Assembly (NCBI RefSeq): GCF_902499125.1
Contig: NZ_CABVPX010000029.1
Span: forward strand, 34,104-98,103
Reading direction: 5' to 3'
Source of the DNA: Burkholderia arboris
Lineage (GTDB): Bacteria; Pseudomonadota; Gammaproteobacteria; Burkholderiales; Burkholderiaceae
DNA length: 64,000 nt
In this document: piece by piece, positions 33,088-41,993 of the stretch
Numbering within the stretch: the stretch's first letter is position 1
Layout of the letters: each line of letters opens with the position of its first letter
The notes under the pieces: generated by a model
Seen by the model: only the letters and a program-made list of their open reading frames with translations
Told to the model about the DNA's origin: nothing
The model's database searches: none
Program-made: the position numbers and the translations under genes

Positions 33088-34017
33088 GTGACCACTACCG
33101 CCATCCGAGATGCCGCGCCGCATTCCGCCGGGCTGCCGCCCGCATTGCGGCCGGGCCATGCGGCGCAACGCTTCGACATCGTGCCGTTCGACGGGCCGCT
33201 CGGCGCCGAAGTGATCGGCCTCGACCTGGCGCAGCCGCTCGATGCCGATGGTTTCGCGCGCATCCATCGCGCGCATCTCGACCATCACGTACTGGTGTTT
33301 CGCGACCAGCGCATCACGCCCGACGAACACATCGCGTTCAGCCGCCGCTTCGGCCCGCTGCAGATCCATGTGCTGCACCAGTTCGCACTGGCCGGTCACC
33401 CGGAGGTGCTGATCGTGTCGAACATCGTCGAGAACGGCAAGCCGGTCGGGCTCGGCGACGCCGGTCATTTCTGGCACTCCGACCTGTCGTACAAGGAAAA
33501 GCCGAGCCTCGGCTCGCTGCTGCACGCGCAGGAATTGCCGGCGGAAGGCGGCGACACGCTGTTCGCGAACATGCATCTCGCATGGGACACGCTGCCGGCC
33601 CACCTGCGCAGCGCGATCGAAGGGCGGCGCGCCGAACATACGTATCTCGCACGTTATGCGGAACTGCAGGCGCGCAGCCCGTGGCGGCCGAACCTGTCGC
33701 CGGAGCAGATCGCGCAGGTGGCCGCGGTCGTCCATCCGGTCGTGCGCACGCATCCGGAAACCGGCCGCAAGGCCTTGTTCGTCAGCGAGCATTTCACGAC
33801 GCGCATCGTCGGGCTGCCCGACGACGAAAGCCGCGCGCTGCTCGCCGAACTGTTCGCGCACAGCGTACGCGCCGAGCACCAGTACCGGCATCAGTGGCGC
33901 GCGCACGATCTCGTGTTCTGGGACAACCGGTCGCTGATGCATCTCGCCGCCGGCACGCCCGACCACCTGCGCCGCAAGCTGTACCGCACGACGATCGAAG
34001 GCGACGCGCCTTTCTGA
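33088..34017 (+). CDS. TauD/TfdA family Fe(II)/2-oxoglutarate dioxygenase
   Basis: A 309-residue dioxygenase with a GTG start. Iron ligands are H130 and D132 in GHFWHSDLSY and H285 in SLMHLAAG; a downstream Arg in LRRKLYRTTIEG would bind 2-oxoglutarate. The family hydroxylates taurine, alkyl sulfates or aryloxyacetates. With an SsuABC/TauABC-like transporter and two flavin monooxygenases downstream, release of sulfite or sulfate from an organosulfur compound is the likely role. First gene of the series. Confidence 0.9.
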   Translation: MTTTAIRDAAPHSAGLPPALRPGHAAQRFDIVPFDGPLGAEVIGLDLAQPLDADGFARIHRAHLDHHVLVFRDQRITPDEHIAFSRRFGPLQIHVLHQFALAGHPEVLIVSNIVENGKPVGLGDAGHFWHSDLSYKEKPSLGSLLHAQELPAEGGDTLFANMHLAWDTLPAHLRSAIEGRRAEHTYLARYAELQARSPWRPNLSPEQIAQVAAVVHPVVRTHPETGRKALFVSEHFTTRIVGLPDDESRALLAELFAHSVRAEHQYRHQWRAHDLVFWDNRSLMHLAAGTPDHLRRKLYRTTIEGDAPF

Positions 34018-34063
34018 GCCGCGCGCTGCGTCATTCTTCCGCCCCTTCCGCACTGGAGTTCCG

Positions 34064-35095
34064 ATGTCGTTTTCGTTCTTGCCGGCGCGTCGCGCGCTGG
34101 CGGCCACGCTCACCGCCGCGCTCGCGTTCGCCGGCGCGGTCATCCCGCAAGCCGCGCACGCGGAGGGCCGCATCCGCATCGCCGAGCAGTTCGGCGTTGT
34201 CTACCTGATGCTGAACGTCGCGCGCGACCAGCAACTGATCGAAAAGGAAGGGCGCAAGGCCGGCCTCGACATCAAGGTCGACTGGGTGCGGCTGTCGGGC
34301 GGGGCGGCCGTGAATGACGCGCTGCTGTCCGGCGCGGTCGATATCGCCGGCGCGGGCGTCGGGCCGCTGCTGACCGTGTGGGACCGCACGCGCGGCCGGC
34401 AGAACGTGAAGGGCGTCGCGTCGCTCGGCAACTTCCCGTACTACCTCGTCAGCAGCAACCCGAACGTGAAGACGATCGCCGACCTGGGCGCGAAGGACCG
34501 CATCGCGGTGCCGGCGGTCGGCGTGTCGGTGCAGTCGCGCGTGCTGCAGTACGCGGCCGCGAAGCAGTGGGGCGACAAGCAGTTCGACAAGCTCGACGCG
34601 CTCACGCAGGCGATTCCGCATCCGGACGCGACAGCCGCGATGCTCGCGAACAGCAGCGTGATCACCGGCCACTTCGGCAATCCGCCGTTCCAGGAGCAGG
34701 AACTCGCCGGCAATCCGAACGCGCACATCGTGCTGAATTCCTACGACGTGCTCGGCGGCCCGAGCTCCGCAACGGTGCTGTACGCGACCGAGAAATTCCG
34801 CAACGACAACCCGAAGACCTACCGCGCATTCGTCGCGGCGCTGGCCGACGCCGCGCGGCAGATCGCGGCCGACCCCGAGCGCGCAGCCGATACGTATATC
34901 CGCGTGAACGCGTCGAAGATCGATCGCGCGCTGCTGCTGAAGATCCTGCGCAATCCGCAGGTGCAGTTCAAGACCGCGCCGCAAAACACGCTGCCGCTCG
35001 CGCAGTTCATGCATCGCACGGGGGCGATCCGCAACGAACCGAAGTCGTGGCGCGACTACTTCTTCGACGACCCGGCGACGGCCGGCGGCAGTTGA
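34064..35095 (+). CDS. ABC transporter substrate-binding protein (SsuA/TauA-like)
   Basis: Periplasmic binding protein of 343 residues, with a signal peptide ending PQAAHAEG (about residue 34), then the NMT1/SsuA-like two-lobe fold (RIRIAEQFGVVYLML, VKTIADLGAKDRIAVPAVG). It sits 46 bases after the TauD-like gene and before the ATPase and permease of the same importer. The ligand is probably a sulfonate or sulfate ester. Confidence 0.89.
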   Translation: MSFSFLPARRALAATLTAALAFAGAVIPQAAHAEGRIRIAEQFGVVYLMLNVARDQQLIEKEGRKAGLDIKVDWVRLSGGAAVNDALLSGAVDIAGAGVGPLLTVWDRTRGRQNVKGVASLGNFPYYLVSSNPNVKTIADLGAKDRIAVPAVGVSVQSRVLQYAAAKQWGDKQFDKLDALTQAIPHPDATAAMLANSSVITGHFGNPPFQEQELAGNPNAHIVLNSYDVLGGPSSATVLYATEKFRNDNPKTYRAFVAALADAARQIAADPERAADTYIRVNASKIDRALLLKILRNPQVQFKTAPQNTLPLAQFMHRTGAIRNEPKSWRDYFFDDPATAGGS

Positions 35096-35222
35096 GCGGG
35101 CCCGATGCTTCGACGCCGCGATCGACGCTTATGCGTCGGCACGGTTTCGATATGCGCAATCGATGGTTGGTCCGCACGACGCCCGGCCGTATGTTGATGC
35201 TTTCCCCGCAAGAGATTCGATC

Positions 35223-36152
35223 GTGAACGCCACTTCCCTCCGAACCTGGCTGTCGCCGTATGCGGCACGCGGCGGCGCGTCGCCTGCCGGTCAGTCCGCG
35301 CCCGACACACGTGTTGCCGGTCGGCCTGCCGCGAATGCCGCGCAGGCCGGCGCGCACAGCGAGCGGCTGCTGGCCATCGACCGCGTCAGCCTCGAATACC
35401 GCAGCGGCGCACGGATCGTACGCGCGACGCATCAGGTGAGCTTCGACGTGTATGGCAGCGACCGCTTCGTGCTGCTCGGCCCGTCAGGGTGCGGGAAGTC
35501 GACGCTGCTGAAGGCGATCGCCGGTTTCATCGAGCCCGTCGCGGGGTCGATCGCGCTCGACGGCCGGCCCGTGCGCGGGCCGGGGCCCGACCGCGGCGTG
35601 GTGTTCCAGGAATTCGACCAGTTGCCGCCGTGGAAAACGGTCGTCGAGAACGTCGCGTTTCCGTTGCGCGCCGCCGCGAAGCTGTCGCGTGCCGAAGCAC
35701 ATGAGCGTGCGCAGCACTATCTCGACAAGGTTGGCCTCGGCGCGTTCGCCGATGCCTATCCGCATACGCTGTCGGGCGGCATGAAGCAGCGCGTCGCGAT
35801 TGCGCGCGCGCTTGCGATGCAGCCGCGCGTGCTGCTGATGGACGAACCGTTCGCCGCGCTCGATGCGCTCACGCGCCGCAAGATGCAGGAAGAACTGCTG
35901 CGGCTGTGGGACGAGTTCCGCTTCACGCTGCTGTTCGTCACGCATTCGATCGAGGAAGCGCTCGTCGTCGGCAACCGCATCCTGCTGCTGTCGCCGCATC
36001 CGGGCCGCGTGCGCGCGGAACTCAACAGTCACGAGCATTCGCTCGACAACGTCGACACCGGCGACTTCCGCGACAACGTCGCGCGGATCCATCGTCTGCT
36101 GTTCGATACCGATGCAACGAACGAGCCGACGACGGAGGACGCCGCATCATGA
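35223..36152 (+). CDS. ABC transporter ATP-binding protein (SsuB/TauB-like)
   Basis: A 309-residue ATPase with Walker A GPSGCGKST, Q-loop FQEFDQLPPWKTV, signature LSGGMKQR, Walker B VLLMDEPFAALD and the H-loop in FVTHSIEEA. A GTG start at 35223 gives an unusual 50-residue N-terminal extension before the ATPase core at about residue 50. Its stop overlaps the permease start (ATGA). It energises the sulfonate-type importer. Confidence 0.92.
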   Translation: MNATSLRTWLSPYAARGGASPAGQSAPDTRVAGRPAANAAQAGAHSERLLAIDRVSLEYRSGARIVRATHQVSFDVYGSDRFVLLGPSGCGKSTLLKAIAGFIEPVAGSIALDGRPVRGPGPDRGVVFQEFDQLPPWKTVVENVAFPLRAAAKLSRAEAHERAQHYLDKVGLGAFADAYPHTLSGGMKQRVAIARALAMQPRVLLMDEPFAALDALTRRKMQEELLRLWDEFRFTLLFVTHSIEEALVVGNRILLLSPHPGRVRAELNSHEHSLDNVDTGDFRDNVARIHRLLFDTDATNEPTTEDAAS

Positions 36153-37036
36153 ATCCGATCGATCCGGCGCTGCCGCCGCTGCCGCCCGTTCGCACGGAAT
36201 ACGAGCGTACGCTCGACACGCTGCCCGACGCCGAACGCGCGGCGCCGGCGTCGCTGCTGCGCCGTGTCGTCGGCGCGGGCTGGTTCCGTCGCAGCGTGAT
36301 CGCGCTCGTGCTGATCGCCGCATGGGAGATCGTCGCGCGCATCGTCGCGAACGATCTGCTCGTCCCGACCTTCGGCGCGACGCTGGCCGCTTTCGTACAG
36401 GGCATCGAGTCGGGCGAACTGCTCGTGAAGACCGGCATCTCGATGTCGGTGCTGCTGCGCGGCTACGCGCTGGGGGTGCTTCTGGCGTTCGCGTTGACGT
36501 CGCTCGCGGTATCGACGCGCATCGGCCGGGATTTGCTGACGATGCTCACGTCGATGTTCAATCCGCTGCCGTCGATCGCGTTGCTGCCGATCGCGCTGCT
36601 GTGGTTCGGACTCGGTACGGGCAGCCTGCTGTTCGTGCTCGTGCATGCGGTGCTGTGGCCGCTTGCGCTCAGCATGTACACGGGCTTCGCGGGCGTGCCG
36701 GCCACGCTGAAAATGGCCGGGCGCAACTACGGCCTCACGGGCCTGCGCCAGATCGTGCTGATCCTCGTGCCGGCTGCGCTGCCGTCGATCCTGGCGGGCC
36801 TGCGCGTCGGCTGGGCATTCGCGTGGCGCACGCTGATCGCCGCCGAACTCGTGTTCGGCGCGAGCGCGGGGCAGGGCGGGCTCGGCTGGTACATCTTCCA
36901 GAACCGCAACGAGCTGTACACGGACCGCGTGTTCGCGGGCCTGGCGGCCGTCATCGTGATCGGGCTGCTCGTCGAGAACCTCGTGTTCGACACGCTCGAG
37001 CGCGCGACCGTGCGGCGCTGGGGCATCCAGCACTGA
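36149..37036 (+). CDS. ABC transporter permease (SsuC/TauC-like)
   Basis: A 295-residue inner-membrane permease with about six hydrophobic segments after a 45-residue cytoplasmic N-terminus. The ATPase-contact loop is AGRNYGLTGLRQIVLILVPAALPSILAGL. The start overlaps the ATPase stop. It completes the importer of the organosulfur series. Confidence 0.91.
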   Translation: MNPIDPALPPLPPVRTEYERTLDTLPDAERAAPASLLRRVVGAGWFRRSVIALVLIAAWEIVARIVANDLLVPTFGATLAAFVQGIESGELLVKTGISMSVLLRGYALGVLLAFALTSLAVSTRIGRDLLTMLTSMFNPLPSIALLPIALLWFGLGTGSLLFVLVHAVLWPLALSMYTGFAGVPATLKMAGRNYGLTGLRQIVLILVPAALPSILAGLRVGWAFAWRTLIAAELVFGASAGQGGLGWYIFQNRNELYTDRVFAGLAAVIVIGLLVENLVFDTLERATVRRWGIQH

Positions 37037-37184
37037 CGCCACCTTGCGCGAACAATCCCGGCGCATGCATAACCAAAGCTGAAATCGGCTTTTCGCGCGC
37101 GCCGGGTGCGTCCCTATACTTTGCGGAAACCGCGATCGCGCGATGCCGCGACGTGCCCGATCTTCCCGAACGAGGACCTGCCGA

Positions 37185-38402
37185 ATGACTGCTCGTGATG
37201 CCGTCGATCCGCGCGACGCATTGCGCGACGCGCTGGCCGCACTGCCCGATCTCGCGAACGCGATCGGGCAGGATGCCGCACAACGCGAGGCGCGTCGCGA
37301 ACTGCCGTTCGACGGCTTCGCGATTTTCCGCCGCTCGGCGCTGGGTGCGCTGCGGATTCCGGTGGCGCGCGGCGGCCTGGGCGGGACGCTGGTCGACCTG
37401 TTCGACACGATTGCGACGCTGGCTGCCGCCGATTCGAATCTCGCACACGCGCTGCGCATCCATTACGACCAGACCGAGACGCTGCGGCTGTCGCCGCGCA
37501 CGCCGTTTAACGACGTGCAGCTCGAGCGCGTGCTGGCCGGCGCGATCTTCGGCGGCGCGTCGACCGAGCGCGGAACGTCGCGACCGGGCGAGAACACGAC
37601 CGTGCTGCGCCGGGACGGCGATCACCACCGCGTGACGGGCCGGAAATACTATTCGACGGGCACCGCGTTTGCCGATTTCGCACGCATCAACGTGGAGAAC
37701 GAGCAGGGCGACGCGCTGGCCGTGATCGTTCCCGTTGCGCGCGATGGCCTGCAGGTACTCGACGACTGGGACGGGATGGGCCAGCGCATGACCGCGAGCG
37801 GCAGCCTGCTGCTGGAAGACGTGCAGGTCTTCGCGGACGAAGTCGCCGCGCGCGACGGGTCGACGCTCGTCGGACGTCATTGCGGCGCACTGCGGCAGCT
37901 TCATCTCGTCGCGACGGGCGCGGGCATCGTGCGCAACGTGCTGGCCGATGCGCGCCGCTACGTGCTCGCGCACGGCCGCCCGGCGCTGCACAGCCCGGCG
38001 CCGACCGCGCGCGACGATCATTTCATCCAGCAGATCGTCGGCGAGCTGTCCGCGCACAGTCACGCGATCGACGCATTGGTGCGCGAAAACGCGCGCGCGC
38101 TCGACCGCTCCGCCGATGCGATCGAAGCGGGCGACGCCGGCGCGCATGCGCTCGTGCTCGACAGTGCGCTCGCGACCGCGCGCACGCAACTGATCGTCAG
38201 CAAGCTTGCGCTGCATGCGGCCGAACGGCTGTTCGAAGTGGGCGGCGCGTCGGCAACGGCGCGCGAGCACAACCTCGACCGCCACTGGCGCAACCTGCGC
38301 ACGATCTTCAGCCACAACCCGCTGCTGCACAAGGCACGCGTAGTCGGCGATTACGAACTGAACGGCGTGACGACGCACCTGACCGAAGGGCGCGTGTTCT
38401 GA
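37185..38402 (+). CDS. acyl-CoA dehydrogenase-like flavin monooxygenase (SfnB/DszC-like)
   Basis: A 405-residue member of the acyl-CoA dehydrogenase superfamily in the branch containing SfnB and DszC, which work on sulfur compounds with reduced flavin rather than on acyl-CoA. Features are IPVARGGLGGTLVDLFDTIATLAAADSNLAHAL, FGGASTERGTSRPGE, TGRKYYSTGTAFAD and a C-terminal RHWRNLRTIFSHNPL. The acyl-CoA dehydrogenase catalytic Glu is not evident. GAGG at 37172-37175 supports the ATG at 37185. Convergent with the SfnG-like gene. Confidence 0.82.
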   Translation: MTARDAVDPRDALRDALAALPDLANAIGQDAAQREARRELPFDGFAIFRRSALGALRIPVARGGLGGTLVDLFDTIATLAAADSNLAHALRIHYDQTETLRLSPRTPFNDVQLERVLAGAIFGGASTERGTSRPGENTTVLRRDGDHHRVTGRKYYSTGTAFADFARINVENEQGDALAVIVPVARDGLQVLDDWDGMGQRMTASGSLLLEDVQVFADEVAARDGSTLVGRHCGALRQLHLVATGAGIVRNVLADARRYVLAHGRPALHSPAPTARDDHFIQQIVGELSAHSHAIDALVRENARALDRSADAIEAGDAGAHALVLDSALATARTQLIVSKLALHAAERLFEVGGASATAREHNLDRHWRNLRTIFSHNPLLHKARVVGDYELNGVTTHLTEGRVF

Positions 38403-38463
38403 CGGCGGTCGCCGCTGCGGCGGCGGCCCGTGCCGTGCGATGCGCCGGGCTTCTGCGCCGGCC

Positions 38464-39651
38464 TCAGCGTCTCAGGCCGGCTTCGCGCAGCAGCGGCAAC
38501 ACGCGCGCGCCGAAGAAGTCGAGATCCGGCTTGAAGTCGTAGAAGCTCAGCTGGATGCCGTCGATGCCCGCGCGGTGCAGCCGCACGATCGTATCGGCGA
38601 CTTCGTCGGGCGAGCCGGTGATCGAGATATTGCCGCCGATCGCGCGCGCGGCGGCCTGCGCGCGCTGCTCGAAACCGCCACGCCACGCATGCGCGTCGCT
38701 GTCGAAGCGGTGGAAGCTGCCTTCGTCGGCATGCGCGACGATCGCGTCGCGGTATGCGCGCGCTTCGGCCGCCGTTTCGCGGCAGATGACGAGCGGATTG
38801 AGCAGCGTGCGGATCGTGCGGCCTCGCGCGGCGGCGGCCGCCTTCACGCGTGCGGTATGCGCGGGTAGCGCGTCGATCGCGCGTTGCGCATCGGGGCCGG
38901 CCGGGCTCGTGACGAACACGATGTCCGAATAACGTGCCGCGAATGCGATGCCCGCCTCAGAGCCGGTCGCGTTGATCAGCAGCGGGCGGCCGTAGTGCGG
39001 CTTCGGCGTCACGAATGCACCGCCCAGCTGCCAGCTCGACAGTTCGGGCGTGTAGCTGAAATTGTCCGGTTGTGCCCACAACTGCTGGACCGCATCGAGG
39101 AATTCGGCGGCCATCTCGTAGCGCCGGTCGTGCTCGATCCGGTTCCAGCCGAACATCTCGTGCTCGATCGCGCGGTGGCCGGTCACGACGTTGATGCCCC
39201 AGCGTCCGCGCGAGATGTGGTCGAGCGTCGCGGTGAATTTCGCGAAATGCAGCGGATGCCACGGACCATAGAGCACGTGGCTCGTCGCGACGAGGATGAT
39301 CCGCTCGGTGCGCGCGGTCAGCGCGGCCAGCGTCATGAACGAGTCGAGTGCCTGTCCGTCGAACACGCCACCGTAGCCGCCTTTCGGGAGCCACTGCGAC
39401 AGCGCGAACACGAGATCGAAGCCGAGCGCTTCGGCGCGCGCGACCAGGTCGGCGTTGTAGTCGAACGTCCAGTCGGTCGAGCGCGGCAGCGTCGACGCGC
39501 TCCATCCGCCGGCCTGGATCGGCAGGAACAACCCGAGCATCAGCGGTTGCGCGAGGACACGCGAGACGGGGCTGTCGGGGAAATCCGCCGGCGAGCGGAC
39601 ATCGACGAAAGGCGACGGCGCGATCGAGGCGGCGACGGAGGTATCGCTCAT
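38464..39651 (-). CDS. LLM-class flavin monooxygenase (SfnG/SsuD-like)
   Basis: A 395-residue luciferase-like monooxygenase using reduced FMN. Matches to the alkanesulfonate/dimethylsulfone monooxygenase group include GLFLPIQAGGWSA, STDWTFDYNADLVARAEALGFDL, WHPLHFAKFTATLDHISRGRWGINVVTG and EHDRRYEMAAEFLDAV. Probable role: oxidative C-S cleavage under sulfur limitation. It faces the SfnB-like gene; three 11-base direct repeats lie 136-168 bases upstream of its start. Confidence 0.88.
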   Translation of the reverse strand: MSDTSVAASIAPSPFVDVRSPADFPDSPVSRVLAQPLMLGLFLPIQAGGWSASTLPRSTDWTFDYNADLVARAEALGFDLVFALSQWLPKGGYGGVFDGQALDSFMTLAALTARTERIILVATSHVLYGPWHPLHFAKFTATLDHISRGRWGINVVTGHRAIEHEMFGWNRIEHDRRYEMAAEFLDAVQQLWAQPDNFSYTPELSSWQLGGAFVTPKPHYGRPLLINATGSEAGIAFAARYSDIVFVTSPAGPDAQRAIDALPAHTARVKAAAAARGRTIRTLLNPLVICRETAAEARAYRDAIVAHADEGSFHRFDSDAHAWRGGFEQRAQAAARAIGGNISITGSPDEVADTIVRLHRAGIDGIQLSFYDFKPDLDFFGARVLPLLREAGLRR

Positions 39652-39786
39652 GACGGGGTCCTTGCGAGGTATGCGCGCGCCGGGCGATGACGACGATCGG
39701 GACGCCCGCGCGGTTGTTCGACATCGGCGAAGGCTTCCCGTCCACCCCCGCGCCTCTGTGGCGGACGGGAACGGACGCCGGTCATG

Positions 39787-39819
39787 ATCGAACGCATATC
39801 GAACGCATATCGAACGCGT
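39787..39819. repeat. three tandem 11-base direct repeats
   Basis: ATCGAACGCAT occurs at 39787-39797 and 39798-39808, followed by ATCGAACGCGT at 39809-39819 and a further ATCG. The 11-base period places every copy on the same DNA face. The array lies upstream of the leftward SfnG-like gene and just after the end of the leftward porin gene, so it may bind a regulator. Confidence 0.7.
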
Positions 39820-39929
39820 ATCGCACTCGGGGCCGCGCGCAGGGAAACACCCATTCTCGGCAACCCGGCGTGGCGCGGCAAACAACGATTCCCGCTTTGC
39901 TTATCGCGCCGCGCCCGATGCGCGTGCCG

Positions 39930-41114
39930 TCAGAACTTCACGCGCAGCCCGCTGACGAACGCGAGCTGGCGGTTCGTCGACGACGCGCTGCCGATGTTCG
40001 AGATCGCCGCGATCTTGCGATAGCCGCCCGGCGTTGCCGTGCTCGCATCGCCGGCCGCAAGCTGGTAGATGCCCGACACGTAGATATCGGTGCGCTTCGA
40101 CAACGCATAGTCGAACCCGAGCGTGAACTGGTGCCAGCGCGGTTTCAGCGTCTGGCCGCTGGTGCCCGGCAGGCCGCTCGCGCGCCCGTCGGTGAACGTG
40201 TAGACACCGATCAGCGTGGCCGACGGCGTGATCTGGTAGCGCGCGTTGACGTCGTAGTTGTTGAACTTGCGCGACGAGCCGTCGAGATAGTCGAGCTGCG
40301 TGTGGCTCCACGCGAAGCCGAGCGTCGTGCGGCCGAGCGCGTAGTTCGCGCCCAGCGCGCCGATCTGCTGCTTGAGCACGCCGCCGTTCAGCCCGTAGAA
40401 GAACGCGCCGCTGTAGTCGTTGCCGGTGGTCGAGGTTGCGCCGCCCACCGCACCGCTCGTGTTCGACGTCGAGTTCGGATGATTGAAGCGCACGTAGCCG
40501 CCGCCGATCGACAGCGGGCCGTTCACGTAATTCGCGGATGCGCCCCACGCGTTGTTGTTCGAGAACCCGGTGCCCGCACCGCCGCTGGCCTGGTTGCTGA
40601 ACGCGTAGAGCAAGTCGGCCGTGAAGCCGGCGATCGTGTCGCTGCGGAACTTCACCGCGTTGTTCAGCCGGAAGCTCTGGTTCAGGTTGTCGTTGTCGCC
40701 CACGTGCGTGGCCGGCGACCAGAAGCCCGCTCCCGAGTACTGCGCGACGAGATCGGTGATCGGCTCGTACTGGCGGCCGAAGGTCAGCGTGCCGAGCCCT
40801 TTCTTGCCGAGGCCCACGTACGCGGACCGGCCGAACAGGCGGCCGCCCTGGCCGAGCCCGCCGTCGCTCGGCCGGAAGCCGCTTTCCAGCGTGAAGACCG
40901 CCTGCAGGCCCCCGCCGAGATCTTCCGTGCCTTTCAGGCCCCAGCGGCTGCCGCTCAGCTTGCCGCTCGTCTGCTGGATGTTGCTCGCGCCGCCCTGGTT
41001 GTTCGTATAGGCGATACCGGCGTCGACGACGCCGTACAACGTGACCGAACTCTGCGCGTGCGCACTGACCGAACCGATCGAAACCAAACCCAGGACTACC
41101 GATTTTTTGATCAT
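39930..41114 (-). CDS. Gram-negative porin in the organosulfur region
   Basis: A 394-residue outer-membrane porin. Signal peptide MIKKSVVLGLVSIGSVSAHAQ is followed by SSVTLYGVVDAGIAYTNN, and the internal GLKGTEDLGGGLQAVFTLE motif and C-terminal Phe (SGLRVKF) are typical. It lies between the flavin monooxygenase genes and a second sulfonate-type binding protein, in keeping with a role in uptake of organosulfur compounds. Confidence 0.92.
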   Translation of the reverse strand: MIKKSVVLGLVSIGSVSAHAQSSVTLYGVVDAGIAYTNNQGGASNIQQTSGKLSGSRWGLKGTEDLGGGLQAVFTLESGFRPSDGGLGQGGRLFGRSAYVGLGKKGLGTLTFGRQYEPITDLVAQYSGAGFWSPATHVGDNDNLNQSFRLNNAVKFRSDTIAGFTADLLYAFSNQASGGAGTGFSNNNAWGASANYVNGPLSIGGGYVRFNHPNSTSNTSGAVGGATSTTGNDYSGAFFYGLNGGVLKQQIGALGANYALGRTTLGFAWSHTQLDYLDGSSRKFNNYDVNARYQITPSATLIGVYTFTDGRASGLPGTSGQTLKPRWHQFTLGFDYALSKRTDIYVSGIYQLAAGDASTATPGGYRKIAAISNIGSASSTNRQLAFVSGLRVKF

Positions 41115-41601
41115 GACTATCCTCTGTTTTTATGGGTACCTCTGTGAGGATCACGATGCTATTGACGACGGGCGCGCCGACGAACGGCCGATCCGTGGTT
41201 TGTAAATCGCTGCGCCGCCGATTTGTAATGTGCGTTGCCGCCCGCCCGCCAGGTGTGCCGCGATCGCGTCCGGCACGCATGCTGCGGCGAACGCATCGCG
41301 CGGACCGCGAACGTCGCCCGCCGGAAATGCGCGTGCGCCGTCATATCGATCGATGAAATCGTTCGATGTCCGCAATAGCGGTCGTTCGCGTTGCGATGCG
41401 TTTACGCAACGACCCGCTAGGCGGCGACCGGCCGATGCGCTACGCGCGCAAGCATATCGATTCCGCAAAACGTTGGTAGGGCCGTGCCAGGCGTAACGGT
41501 AGAGTCGGGCATCCGGTCGCAGGCCGGCATGCACCGGGAACGCGAACGTGCGCAAGCGCGTGTGCGTCCCGGCTGAACAATCAACACGGGAGCCGTTCGA
41601 C
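41115..41601. other. divergent intergenic region
   Basis: About 490 bases between the leftward porin and the rightward DUF3088 gene. It must contain both promoters. Open frames on the minus strand here give no recognisable protein, and no clear repeat was found. Confidence 0.5.
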
Positions 41602-41946
41602 ATGAGTCGCGATGTACTGTTTCTGCTGGAGCCGGGCTTTGCCGATCCGAAGCATCCGGGGCAGCGCTTCGTCTGCCCGCACGGGCTGTCGATCGAAGGG
41701 CTGCTGGCGAGTGAACCCGAGCGCGCCGGCCGCCTCGACGTGAAGCGCGTGGGCTTCGAGCGGCCGCGGCCGGCCGTGATCGAGGTGCTCGACGACGCGC
41801 ACCAGGGCCTGCCGGTTCTCGTGCTCGGCCGCGACCAGCCCGCGCCGGACGACGCGCAGACGCTCGGCGACGTGCGCTTCGTTACCGACGCGCGCCGTAT
41901 CCTCGAGCTGCTGGCCGAGCGCCACGGGTTTCCGGCGCTGCATTGA
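41602..41946 (+). CDS. DUF3088 family protein
   Basis: A 114-residue soluble protein with a thioredoxin-like layout (MSRDVLFLLEPGFADP, VCPHGLSIEGLLA, GLPVLVLG, GDVRFVTDARRILELLAERHGFP). The conserved Cys-Pro pair sits where glutaredoxin-type folds have theirs. DUF3088 genes are often found beside sulfonate transport genes, as here, where the next gene 47 bases downstream encodes a binding protein. Biochemical role unknown. Confidence 0.8.
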   Translation: MSRDVLFLLEPGFADPKHPGQRFVCPHGLSIEGLLASEPERAGRLDVKRVGFERPRPAVIEVLDDAHQGLPVLVLGRDQPAPDDAQTLGDVRFVTDARRILELLAERHGFPALH

Positions 41947-41993
41947 CGCGCCGTATCACGTCCTATCCGTTATCCGATCGACAGGAGCATCCG

